38,488 bases of DNA from Chloroflexota bacterium (lineage in GTDB: Bacteria > Chloroflexota > Dormibacteria > CF-121), in contig VBID01000124.1 of assembly GCA_005880615.1 (NCBI GenBank), forward strand, positions 1-38,488, written 5' to 3'. Position numbers and translations under genes: made by a program. This document shows, in pieces, positions 16,439-23,488 of the stretch. The notes under the pieces are model-generated. The model saw only the letters and a list, made by a program, of their open reading frames with translations, ran no database searches and was not told where the DNA came from. Position 1 is the first letter of the stretch. Each line of letters starts with the position of its first letter.

Positions 16439-17476
16439 TCATAGCTTCTCCGCAATGCGTAATTTGGCCGACCGAGCCCGGGGATTCGCGCGGATCTCGG
16501 CTTCGCTCGGCCGGATCGGCTTTCTGGTCATGACCCGGACCGAGCGGCGATGTCCACAGATGCAAACGGGCGCGTGGGGCGGACAGACACAATCTGTTGC
16601 TTCGACGTTGAAAAGGTCCTTTGCAATCTTGTCCTCGAGAGAGTGGAAGGTGACGACCCCAAGGCGCCCATTGCGAGCGAGGAGAGGAATAGCGGCCTTC
16701 AATCCCGCGTCGAGCGCCTCGAGCTCGCGGTTCACCGCGATGCGAAGCGCCTGGAACGTTCGGGTGGCTACGTGGATGTCCCGAGGCCAGGCGGCCCTGG
16801 GAATCGCTCCCGTGACGACATCGACGAGGTCTTTGGTGGTCCGAAATAGCTGGCGCGCCCGCCGGGCCACGATGCGCTCGGCGATGCGGGCCCCCCACCG
16901 TTCCTGCCCGTAGCTCAACAAGATCCGTCGCAGCTCGCTGGCCGGTTCTCGGTTCAGCAAGTCGGCGGCGGTCCACGGTTCGGACTGGTCGAGCCGCATG
17001 TCGAGCGGCCCATCGCGCTGGAAGCTGAACCCGCGCTCCGGGTCATCCAGCTGCATCGACGACATCCCGAGGTCGAAGATGATGCCGTCGGCGCCGCCTG
17101 GCAGCTCCCGGGCGACGCGACCCAGGTCGGCGAAGTTGGCGTGGACCAGGCGAAGCCTGACGTCGGGCGGCACCCGCTCCAGCGGGAACCGGGCGATGGC
17201 GCTGGCGTCGCGGTCCAGGGCGAGAACGCTCCCGCCTGGGCGCACGCGCTGGAGCAGCGCGAGCGTGTACCCGCCGCCGCCCAGAGTCGCATCCACCATG
17301 GATTGCCCTGGGGCGGGTCGAAGGCCGGTTATGACTTCTTGTAAAAGTACAGGTCGATGCCCGGCCCCGCCGGGCGGAGAATCGTTGCGGGGGTGGTCGC
17401 GGGCCTCATCGGTCGTTGCTGCGCTCCCGTTCGGCCACCCGGTCCTGGATCCGCGTGTACTCGTCGGGCGTGGCAT
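16439..17476 (-). CDS. rsmH: 16S rRNA m4C1402 methyltransferase RsmH (MraW)
   Basis: SAM-dependent methyltransferase for N4 of C1402 in 16S rRNA. Motifs: HRPVLLQEVI, DATLGGGGYTLALL (SAM site), LDRDASAI, DGIIFDLGMSSMQLDDPERGFSF, LDMRLDQ, and LVTFHSLED-like VVTFHSLEDKIAKD with a C-terminal ARSAKLR. The start is a problem: the only standard in-frame starts (ATG 17476, TTG 17482) lie about 70 bases inside mraZ and give a 40-residue low-complexity extension. The expected ATGA start at the mraZ stop (17409) is one base out of frame and ends after 26 codons. A single-base error would join that start to HRPVLL. Confidence 0.92.
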   Translation of the reverse strand: MPRPTSTRGSRTGWPNGSAATTDEARDHPRNDSPPGGAGHRPVLLQEVITGLRPAPGQSMVDATLGGGGYTLALLQRVRPGGSVLALDRDASAIARFPLERVPPDVRLRLVHANFADLGRVARELPGGADGIIFDLGMSSMQLDDPERGFSFQRDGPLDMRLDQSEPWTAADLLNREPASELRRILLSYGQERWGARIAERIVARRARQLFRTTKDLVDVVTGAIPRAAWPRDIHVATRTFQALRIAVNRELEALDAGLKAAIPLLARNGRLGVVTFHSLEDKIAKDLFNVEATDCVCPPHAPVCICGHRRSVRVMTRKPIRPSEAEIRANPRARSAKLRIAEKL

Positions 17477-17849
17477 CGCCAATCCGTCGCCATGCCTCGT
17501 CGTTCCATATTTCGATCAAGTTGTTGACGCCCACCACGGCTGCCGCTGCGCCGATCCCGGCGTATGAGCGGTGGTCGGCCGAAAGGACGATGCGGCCCTG
17601 GGCGTCGAACTCGCATTCCCGGGCCGAGCCGAACAGCATCCGTTGTAACTTCCGCTCCTCGGCAGCGGTCGTGGAGGTGATCCGCATCCTGTCCCTTACC
17701 CTGGCCCATTCCTTGGGCGGGTAAACCTGCAAGCAGCCCTCGGCGCCCTTGGAAATGACCGTGCCGGTCGGCAGCTGCTCCCGGAACCGGGCCGGGATCG
17801 CGAGCCGTCCCTTGGCATCCACCGCGTGGCGATAGGTCCCGAGAAACAT
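17406..17849 (-). CDS. mraZ: MraZ, transcriptional regulator of the division cluster
   Basis: AbrB-like DNA-binding protein that autoregulates the dcw operon by binding TGGGN repeats. Two swapped-hairpin repeats are visible: FLGTYRHAVDAKGRLAIPARFRE at the N-terminus and ECEFDAQGRIVLSADHRSYAGI in the middle, each with the D-x-K/Q-G-R-x-x-(I/L) core. 147 residues is normal. It is the first gene of the cluster; a promoter and three TGGGN boxes stand directly upstream, so autorepression is likely. Confidence 0.96.
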   Translation of the reverse strand: MFLGTYRHAVDAKGRLAIPARFREQLPTGTVISKGAEGCLQVYPPKEWARVRDRMRITSTTAAEERKLQRMLFGSARECEFDAQGRIVLSADHRSYAGIGAAAAVVGVNNLIEIWNDEAWRRIGDATPDEYTRIQDRVAERERSNDR

Positions 17850-17878
17850 CAGGCCTGCCGTGCCGTGTGGTCACTGTT

Positions 17879-17903
17879 CCCCACTTAGCCCCACTTTTTC
17901 CCA
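17879..17903 (-). promoter_or_regulatory. MraZ operator: three TGGGN boxes
   Basis: Read on the minus strand: TGGGA, five bases, TGGGG, five bases, TGGGG (boxes at 17903-17899, 17893-17889, 17883-17879). The 10-base period and the TGGGN core match the described MraZ binding site. The boxes fall between the likely transcription start near 17909 and the mraZ ATG at 17849, so binding would block early elongation or promoter clearance. Confidence 0.75.
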
Positions 17904-17915
17904 CCGACACGCGCA

Positions 17916-17944
17916 ACCCTACCACCGTGACCCACAGCTGTCAA
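17916..17944 (-). promoter_or_regulatory. mraZ operon promoter
   Basis: Perfect -35 TTGACA (17944-17939), 17-base spacer, -10-like TAGGGT (17921-17916) on the minus strand. The -10 is weak (T, A and final T conserved) but the -35 and spacing are ideal and it leads straight into the MraZ boxes. Confidence 0.65.
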
Positions 17945-18141
17945 GGAAATGTGCCCCAGATTTAGTGGCATGGTGTCGCGGCCTTTTGCATGCCCCTAGA
18001 TGTTGTGGTAGCCGGGCGTAGTCAGACGCCCGGCTCCAAGCTCGTGCCCGATTGCCGGCTTAGCACGGTACGCGCCCGACTCCCTTGAGCGGAGTCCGAA
18101 ACGGTGATGTGCGTGTCTCTGATGGCACGAGTGCGGCTCTC

Positions 18142-18176
18142 GAGGCGAGCTGGCCGCACCAAGGCCGGCGAGCCTC
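18142..18176 (+). repeat. tandem-GA hairpin element, copy A
   Basis: Second copy of the element at 1010-1044: GAGGC, GA, GCTGGCC, loop GCACCAA, GGCCGGC, GA, GCCTC. Relative to copy B the closing T-A pair is C-G and an inner G-C pair is a T-G wobble, so pairing is kept on the plus strand (the minus strand would have an A-C mismatch). Loop and GA/GA internal loop are identical in both. Flanking bases extend the stem here with GTGCG/CGCTAC and GGCACG/CGTGCC. Confidence 0.6.
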
Positions 18177-18243
18177 CGCTACGGCGCGTGCCGGGATACG
18201 TTTGAGCTCCGCAACAACCATAAGGTGGGGAGGAATCTCCCGC

Positions 18244-18276
18244 AAAGGAAAGGCACCGGCCGGGTGCCTTTCCTTT
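18244..18276. terminator. 14-pair perfect hairpin, rnpB terminator, possibly bidirectional
   Basis: AAAGGAAAGGCACC, loop GGCCG, then the exact complement GGTGCCTTTCCTTT. It begins 7 bases after the rnpB 3' end. On either strand the 3' arm ends in a pyrimidine-rich TTTCCTTT, so it can act as a factor-independent terminator for rnpB on the minus strand and for anything transcribed rightward on the plus strand. Confidence 0.7.
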
Positions 18277-18281
18277 GAATT

Positions 18282-18665
18282 CGCGAGTCCGCCGATAAGC
18301 CGAGTTCTGTGCCCCGCCTCAGCCGGCCGAAGCCGACACGTGCGCGGAGCGGCAACCATCCATCTTCGACGCCGGTTGCCCGGCGCCTCAAGCGACCGTA
18401 CCCGGGGACTGGCCGAGCCAGCCGTCGTCCCCCTATTCGGTCTTGCTCCGGGTGGGGTTTACCTAGCCAGCCGGTCTCCCGGCTGCTGGCGAGCTCTTAC
18501 CTCGCCGTTTCACCTTTGCCGGCGCCTTCGCGCTTAGGCCGTGTACTTTCTGTGGCACTCTCCTTCGGGTTGCCCCGACCGGGTGTTACCCGGCACCGTG
18601 CTCTGCGGAGCTCGGACTTTCCTCGACGGGACCGGTTCCCGCCGCGGTTGCCTGGCGGACTCGCG
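18282..18665 (-). ncRNA. rnpB: RNase P RNA, bacterial type A
   Basis: Catalytic RNA of the tRNA 5' maturation ribozyme. On the minus strand the conserved 5' core (GAGGAAAGTCCGAGCTCC), the CAGAAAGTACACGGC segment, GGTGAAACGG with GTAAGAGCTCGCC, GGTAAACCCC with GCAAGACCGAATAGG, and the 3' signature ACAGAACTCGGCTTA are all present in order. The ends are set by an 11-pair P1 helix: GCGAGTCCGCC at the 5' end pairs exactly with GGCGGACTCGC at the 3' end, extendable by one pair. About 384 nucleotides, normal for type A. A TAGAAT box sits at the right distance upstream and a strong hairpin terminator follows. Confidence 0.97.
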
Positions 18666-18670
18666 CCCCG

Positions 18671-18676
18671 ATTCTA
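18671..18676 (-). promoter_or_regulatory. rnpB -10 element
   Basis: TAGAAT on the minus strand, placing initiation near 18664, which coincides with the 5' end deduced from the P1 helix. The -35 region has no good match to TTGACA. Confidence 0.5.
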
Positions 18677-18700
18677 CCCCAGGAACAAGGGCGCGTAACC

Positions 18701-19672
18701 CTAGGTCGCGAGGACCTTGTCCATGGTCTTGAAAGAGGTCTTGGCGTACTCGTTCAGGCTCTCGAGCCCGCTGCGCTGGACAAGCAGTTTGGCGGTTTCG
18801 ATCACCTGAAGCGATGCGCCCTTCGGCAGCGTCACCCCGAGAGCCTTGCTGGTCCGTTCCAGCCAGCCGAGGAAGGCATCCCGGGCCAGGATGGAGGCCG
18901 CGGCCACCGCCACATCAGCCTCCGCGCGCGGCATCTGGATCAGCGGAATGCCGCTCTGCCGGGTCTCTGCCAGCAGCCGCTGCTCGATGTAGCGCTTGTC
19001 GCCGAACTGGTCGCTCAAGATGAACTTGGGCCGAACGCCGGTCTTGATCAGATCCTCGATCACCCGCGTGTGGGTCCAGGCCAGCAGCGTGTTGAGATTC
19101 TTGCCCTCGCTGCGCATCTGCTTGTAGAGCTCGTTGTAGCGCCGGGGCGCGACCACGGTGAGCGCCGCCTTGCCATCCGTCACCTCACGAATTTGGCGGG
19201 CCAGCGACCGGACCGTAGGGTCATTCACCGTCTTGCTATCCCGCACCCCGACCGTGCGCAGGATCTCCGCCGTCCGCGCATCCACGTAGACGCCGGCGGT
19301 GCATAGCGGACCAAAGAAGTCGCCCTTCCCGGCCTCATCCGTCCCGATGTGGGGCTCCAGTTCAGACACGTTTGTCCCCGGCGGAGGGCCGGGGTCGGGT
19401 TTCGCGGGATTCTTCGTCCGCACGGCGACCCCGGGCACGGACTCGACGATCGACCGCAGGTCCTCGAAGGCTGGTGGAGGACCAGAGATCACCAATTTGC
19501 CCGACTCATAAAGGATCGCTGTGGCCTGCCGCCATCGCGCCCGCCAGGCCTCGTATGGGCCGGCCGGCGATTCGGCCGCCGACGCCTTCGTAAGGACGTC
19601 GCGCAGTCGTTGGCGCTCCGCAGCGGGCACGAAATAGGTGACCGTCGCCCGGCTGTCCCCCTGTTCGCTCAC
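18701..19672 (-). CDS. rnhC: ribonuclease HIII
   Basis: Cleaves RNA in RNA-DNA hybrids. The catalytic domain begins IGTDEAGKGDFFGPL (D112, E113; the DEAGKGD form marks HIII rather than HII), followed by GVRDSKTVND, HTRVIEDL and the C-terminal acidic residue in PRAEADVAVAAASILAR. The N-terminal 90 residues (VTYFVPAAERQRLRDVL, then a region rich in aromatic and basic residues, LVISGPPP) form the TBP-like substrate-binding domain. 323 residues is typical. GTG start overlaps the upstream membrane protein stop (GTGA); the stop is 36 bases before the rnpB 5' end. Confidence 0.95.
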   Translation of the reverse strand: MSEQGDSRATVTYFVPAAERQRLRDVLTKASAAESPAGPYEAWRARWRQATAILYESGKLVISGPPPAFEDLRSIVESVPGVAVRTKNPAKPDPGPPPGTNVSELEPHIGTDEAGKGDFFGPLCTAGVYVDARTAEILRTVGVRDSKTVNDPTVRSLARQIREVTDGKAALTVVAPRRYNELYKQMRSEGKNLNTLLAWTHTRVIEDLIKTGVRPKFILSDQFGDKRYIEQRLLAETRQSGIPLIQMPRAEADVAVAAASILARDAFLGWLERTSKALGVTLPKGASLQVIETAKLLVQRSGLESLNEYAKTSFKTMDKVLAT

Positions 19673-20250
19673 GTCGTCGGGGTCGTCGTCTGGCCGAGGA
19701 TGCGGTGCTCCCCGGTGACCAGGAAGCGGGCGGCGCGGCCCAGGTCACGGATGATGTCCCGCCAGAACCGGTCGGCCGCGTAATACAGGCCCAGCAGGGC
19801 GAACACCAGGATGGCCACGTCGACGCTGGATCGACCCTCCTTGGCCCAGTAGACGTCTTTCAGATTGAGCCACAATGCGAACTCATCGATCACGAGGGCG
19901 GCGCCAAACCCGAAGCCGATGGCCAGCCAGGGGTGCCAGCGCGGCTGTTCCAGCATGAGGGCCAGAAAGCCAATCACCAGCAGAATGAGGATGCCCCATA
20001 CGAAATGATGGATGTGCAGCCCGCTGGAGGTGACCACGTTCTTGACCGGCAGCAGGTGGTGACGGATGCCAAAGGTCAGCCCTCGCAGGAAGAGGAACAT
20101 CACGAGAAAGGACACCCAGGCGCGGAGGGCGGCCTCGCGCTTGTAGTCGATGTGATAGCGGTAGGACTCGACGACACGGTGCGCGAGATGGAGCCGAACG
20201 TGCCGGAGACGGTCCCAGATGGCCGCAGTATACGATGGAGTTCGCAGCAT
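19669..20250 (-). CDS. conserved integral membrane protein, function unknown
   Basis: A 193-residue protein with four or five hydrophobic segments (about residues 48-66 FLVMFLFLRGLTFGI, 82-104 HHFVWGILILLVIGFLALM, 112-130 WLAIGFGFGAALVIDEFALW, 146-162 VDVAILVFALLGLYYAA). A histidine-rich SGLHIHHFVWG and the acidic FALWLNLKDVYW look like conserved sites and might bind metal; that is inference. Start at the ATG at 20250, preceded by GAAGG. This ATG lies in GCATGC and overlaps the divergent E1-alpha ATG on the other strand. A longer frame to 20292 exists. Four-base overlap with rnhC. Function unknown. Confidence 0.75.
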   Translation of the reverse strand: MLRTPSYTAAIWDRLRHVRLHLAHRVVESYRYHIDYKREAALRAWVSFLVMFLFLRGLTFGIRHHLLPVKNVVTSSGLHIHHFVWGILILLVIGFLALMLEQPRWHPWLAIGFGFGAALVIDEFALWLNLKDVYWAKEGRSSVDVAILVFALLGLYYAADRFWRDIIRDLGRAARFLVTGEHRILGQTTTPTT

Positions 20251-21340
20251 GCCGCAGCCTTCCCAGGCGGAACGGGCGCGCCCGTCGCTCATGGCGCAGC
20301 TGAACCCAGAGGGGACGTTGCCGCCGGCCGTCGCGATTGAAGAGGCTGGCCTGGATCGGGCACGACTGGTGGACCTCTATCGCTGGATGGTAGTCATCCG
20401 CCGGGCCGACGCCGAGGCCCTCAACCTGCAGCGGCAGGGCGAACTGGGGCTCTGGGGCCAGTTCCTGGGCCAGGAGGCCGCCCAGGTGGGCGCCACCCTG
20501 GCGCTCCACCCGGACGATTGGATCTTCCCCAGCTACCGCGAGTTCGGCATGGGGATGTGTCGCGGTATCGACCCAGCCGCCATGCTGTACCTGTTCCGGG
20601 GGCTCACCCACGGTGGCTGGGACCCGGCCAGTCACCATTTCGCGCCGCTGGCCATCCCGGTGGCCAGCCAGGTCCTGCACGCGGTCGGCTATGCGCTCGG
20701 TTGCAAGTTCGATCACAGCTCCCAGGTGGTCCTGGCCTGCTTCGGCGACGGCGCCACCTCCGAAGGGGACTGGCACGAAGGCATGAACTTCGCCGGCGTC
20801 TTCAAGTGCCCGGTCGTCTTTCTGTGTCAAAACAATCACTGGGCCATCTCGGTGCCGCTCGAAAAGCAAACGGCCGGACGAATCGCCGAGCGAGCCGCCG
20901 GATACGGCTTCCCGGGCGTGCGCATCGACGGCAATGACGTGCTCACCGTCTATGCGGTCGTGCGCGCCGCCGCCGAACGGGCCCGGCGGGGCGACGGTCC
21001 GACCCTGATCGAAGCCGTCACCTATCGCATGGGGGCTCACTCGAGTGCGGACGACCCCACCCGCTACCGAAGCGACGACCAGCTCGCCGCTTGGTCGCCG
21101 CGCGACCCGATCGTCCGCTACGAAGCCTGGCTGCTCGCCGAGGGCCACCTGGACGATGCCCGCGCCGGCGCCATCCGAGCCGAGGCGGACGCCGTCGCCC
21201 AGACGATGCGGACCAAGCTTGTCAATGCGCCGGTCCCGCCACCCAGCGAAGTCCTCTTCGATCGCGTCTACACCTCCCCCTCGCGGACGTTTCAGGCCGA
21301 GCGCGATGAGTTTGCGGCCACCCTGGAGCCGTCGGAATGA
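20249..21340 (+). CDS. 2-oxoacid dehydrogenase E1 component, alpha subunit (pyruvate dehydrogenase-like)
   Basis: TPP-dependent decarboxylase subunit of a pyruvate or branched-chain 2-oxoacid dehydrogenase complex. The TPP/Mg motif runs CFGDGATSEGDWHEGMNFA ... CQNNHWAIS about 28 residues later. Other E1-alpha features: YRWMVVIRRADAEAL, GQEAAQVGATLAL, YREFGMGM and the phosphorylation-loop-like RMGAHSSADDPTRYR. Start at the ATG at 20249 with GGAG eight bases upstream (363 residues); ATG at 20219 or 20291 are alternatives. First gene of a four-gene plus-strand operon; overlaps E1-beta by four bases. Substrate cannot be decided from sequence alone; GDG and GDWHEG favour a pyruvate dehydrogenase-like reading. 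Confidence 0.92.
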   Translation: MPQPSQAERARPSLMAQLNPEGTLPPAVAIEEAGLDRARLVDLYRWMVVIRRADAEALNLQRQGELGLWGQFLGQEAAQVGATLALHPDDWIFPSYREFGMGMCRGIDPAAMLYLFRGLTHGGWDPASHHFAPLAIPVASQVLHAVGYALGCKFDHSSQVVLACFGDGATSEGDWHEGMNFAGVFKCPVVFLCQNNHWAISVPLEKQTAGRIAERAAGYGFPGVRIDGNDVLTVYAVVRAAAERARRGDGPTLIEAVTYRMGAHSSADDPTRYRSDDQLAAWSPRDPIVRYEAWLLAEGHLDDARAGAIRAEADAVAQTMRTKLVNAPVPPPSEVLFDRVYTSPSRTFQAERDEFAATLEPSE

Positions 21341-22308
21341 GCACCGTCACGCTGGCCAAAGCCCTGAATGCCGGGCTGCGGGACGCGCTGGCGGCAAACC
21401 CGCGGGTGCTGCTCTTTGGGGAAGACGTAGGCCGCCTGGGTGGCGTCTTCCGGGTGACGGATGGGTTGCAAAAGGAGTTCGGGGAGGAGCGGGTCTTCGA
21501 CACGCCACTGGCAGAGTCGGCCATCATCGGCACGGCCATCGGGCTGGCGCTGCGCGGCTTTCGGCCGGTTCCCGAAATCCAGTTCGACGGGTTCGTCTAC
21601 CCCGCCTTCAACCAGATCGTGAGCCACGCGGCCAAGTACCACAACCGCTCCGGGATGGCACTCCCGCTTACCATCCGGATTCCCTACGGCGGCAACATCG
21701 GTGCGGTCGAGCACCATTCCGAGAGTCCGGAGGCCTATTTCACTCACACGCCCGGCCTGAAAGTCGTGACCCCGGCCACTCCCGCGGACGCCTACGGACT
21801 GCTGCGTTCCGCTATCGACGATGAGGACCCGGTCATCTTCTTTGAACCAAAGGCGCGCTACTGGCAGAAAGACGAGCTCGAGCTGCCCGTGCCCCACGTG
21901 CCCATCGGGCAGGCGCGGATCGCCCACGAGGGCGAGTCGGTGACGGTGATTGCCTACGGCCCCACGGTCGAAACGGCGCTGCAGGCCGCCAAGGCGGGCG
22001 AGGCCGAAGGCCTTTCCCTGGAAGTCATCGACCTGCGCAGCCTGGTTCCGCTCGACACCGAAACCCTACTCGCCTCGCTGCACAAAACCCACCGGGCAGT
22101 CGTGGTCCACGAGGCGCCGGTCTTTGGGGGTTTTGGCGCCGAGATTGCGGCCCGTCTCAGCCACGACGCCTTCGATTTCCTGGAGGCGCCGGTGGAGCGG
22201 GTGGCGGGGCTGAACATCCCCTACCCGCCCTCCCGCTTCGAAAAGCTGTACCTCCCCGACGTGGACCGCATCCTGGAAGCAGCCGACCGGGTCGTCGCGT
22301 ATGCCTGA
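21337..22308 (+). CDS. 2-oxoacid dehydrogenase E1 component, beta subunit
   Basis: Beta subunit of the E1 heterotetramer, completing the TPP site and carrying the transketolase C-terminal domain. Conserved stretches: LLFGEDVGRLGGVFRVTDGL, FDTPLAESAIIGTAIGLAL, FDGFVYPAFNQIVSHAAKY, IRIPYGGNIGAVEHHSESPEAYF, TPGLKVVTPATPADAYGLL, then the C-terminal EVIDLRSLVPLDTETL and VVHEAPVFGGFGAEIAARL. 323 residues is standard. ATGA overlap with E1-alpha and an eight-base overlap with E2 imply coupled translation of the complex. Confidence 0.94.
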   Translation: MSTVTLAKALNAGLRDALAANPRVLLFGEDVGRLGGVFRVTDGLQKEFGEERVFDTPLAESAIIGTAIGLALRGFRPVPEIQFDGFVYPAFNQIVSHAAKYHNRSGMALPLTIRIPYGGNIGAVEHHSESPEAYFTHTPGLKVVTPATPADAYGLLRSAIDDEDPVIFFEPKARYWQKDELELPVPHVPIGQARIAHEGESVTVIAYGPTVETALQAAKAGEAEGLSLEVIDLRSLVPLDTETLLASLHKTHRAVVVHEAPVFGGFGAEIAARLSHDAFDFLEAPVERVAGLNIPYPPSRFEKLYLPDVDRILEAADRVVAYA

Positions 22309-23488
22309 CCACGTTTTCCGCCTGCCCGACCTGGGTGAGGGCCTGACCGAGGCGCAGCTGATCACCTGGCGGGTCACCGAAGGCCAGCAGGTCGAGATCA
22401 ACGCCCCGCTGTGCGAGGTGGAAACCGCCAAGGCCGTGGTGGTGGTGCCTTCCCCCTGGGCAGGGACCATCGCCCATCTCCACGCCCAACCCGGCCAGAG
22501 CGTGCCGGTGGGCAACCCGCTGGTGACCATTCGCTCCACGACGGCGGCCGGCACCGAGGAGGCGCCCCGCCGGGGCGTGCTGGTTGGCTACGGCCCCGAA
22601 GCCACTCCCGAGAGCGGCATCCGCCGCCGATCCCGGTCGGTCCCGGCTCCGGCCGCGCCCGGCCCGGAGGATGTGCGCGCGGCGCCATTCGTCCGCCAGC
22701 GGGCGCGCGAGCTGGGCGTCGACCTGGCTCGGGTGACCGGCACCGGCCCCGGCGGCCGGGTCACCCGCTCCGACGTGGAAGGCGCCGCCCAGGCGCCACC
22801 GGTCGACGCCGACGGGGATCGGCGGATCAGCGTGGTCGGCATCCGCAAGGCCATTGCCCGGCAGATGCTCCGGTCCATCACCACCATCCCGCAGTTCACC
22901 GAGTTCGCCGTCTTCGATGCCACGCGGCTGCTGGCCGACCGCGAGCGCCGCAAGCAGGCCGGCCAATCCGTCACGCCCCTCCCCTACTTCGTGCGGGCCG
23001 TCGTGCGCGCGACCAGGGACCATCCGATGCTGAACAGCACCTGGGACGAGGCCCACGATGAAATCGTGATCAAGCGCGCGATTCACGTGGGGTTGGCGGT
23101 GAACACGTCTGCGGGGCTGCTGGTCCCGGTCCTGCGCGACGCCGACCAGCTGGACCTGGCGCAGATCGCCGCGCGGGCCAGCGAGTTGATCGCGGGCGCC
23201 CGCGCCGGGTCGCTGCCGCCCCGCGACATGACGGGTAGCACTATCACGGTGACCAACGTGGGAGCCAGCGGTCCGGTCGAAACCGGGACGCCGATCATCA
23301 ACCCGCCCGAGTGCTGCGTCGTCGGCTTCGGCGCCATTCGCCCGCGGCCGATGGTGATCGACGGCCAGGTGGTGGCCAGGCCGGGCGCCTGGATCTCCAT
23401 CTCGGTCGACCACCGCATCGTCGATGGGGCCCTGGCTACCGAGTTCCTGACGACCCTGGTCCGGTACCTGGAAGAGCCGGATGCCTGA
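22301..23488 (+). CDS. 2-oxoacid dehydrogenase E2 component, dihydrolipoyl acyltransferase
   Basis: Core acyltransferase of the complex. One N-terminal lipoyl domain (about 1-78) with the lipoylated lysine K44 in EVETAKAVV, an alanine/proline-rich linker (about 90-125), a peripheral subunit-binding domain (about 128-160, VRQRARELGVDLARVTGTGPGGRVTRSDV), and a catalytic domain from about 175 ending in the active-site VDHRIVDGA (H371, D375). 395 residues. No E3 (lipoamide dehydrogenase) gene is in the window, so it must be supplied from elsewhere. Overlaps E1-beta and the next gene by eight bases each, both through ATGCCTGA. Confidence 0.94.
   Translation: MPDHVFRLPDLGEGLTEAQLITWRVTEGQQVEINAPLCEVETAKAVVVVPSPWAGTIAHLHAQPGQSVPVGNPLVTIRSTTAAGTEEAPRRGVLVGYGPEATPESGIRRRSRSVPAPAAPGPEDVRAAPFVRQRARELGVDLARVTGTGPGGRVTRSDVEGAAQAPPVDADGDRRISVVGIRKAIARQMLRSITTIPQFTEFAVFDATRLLADRERRKQAGQSVTPLPYFVRAVVRATRDHPMLNSTWDEAHDEIVIKRAIHVGLAVNTSAGLLVPVLRDADQLDLAQIAARASELIAGARAGSLPPRDMTGSTITVTNVGASGPVETGTPIINPPECCVVGFGAIRPRPMVIDGQVVARPGAWISISVDHRIVDGALATEFLTTLVRYLEEPDA

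Larger units (their letters stand above)
18010..18276 (+). ncRNA. candidate structured RNA in the mraZ-rnpB intergenic region
   Basis: The roughly 300 bases between the mraZ promoter and the rnpB terminator contain no convincing protein frame but a row of hairpins that all fold on the plus strand: 18010-18035 (10 perfect pairs, 6-base loop), 18078-18096 (6 pairs, 7-base loop), 18124-18192 (an extended hairpin whose tip is the repeat at 18142-18176, closed by GGCACG/CGTGCC), 18228-18241 (GGGAG/CTCCC, 4-base loop), ending in the 14-pair hairpin 18244-18276. I see no strong plus-strand promoter and cannot match a known RNA family. It could instead be untranscribed repeats. Confidence 0.3.

Noticed and set aside
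17330..17409. Programmed -1 frameshift joining the ATGA start at the mraZ stop to rsmH
   Set aside because: No convincing slippery heptamer occurs in the 26-codon frame; a gene overlap or a one-base sequence error is simpler.
18070..18240. Known riboswitch, T-box, 6S or SRP RNA upstream of rnpB
   Set aside because: None of the diagnostic cores (T-box UGGN antiterminator, SRP GGAA tetraloop helix, 6S central bubble) could be recognised.
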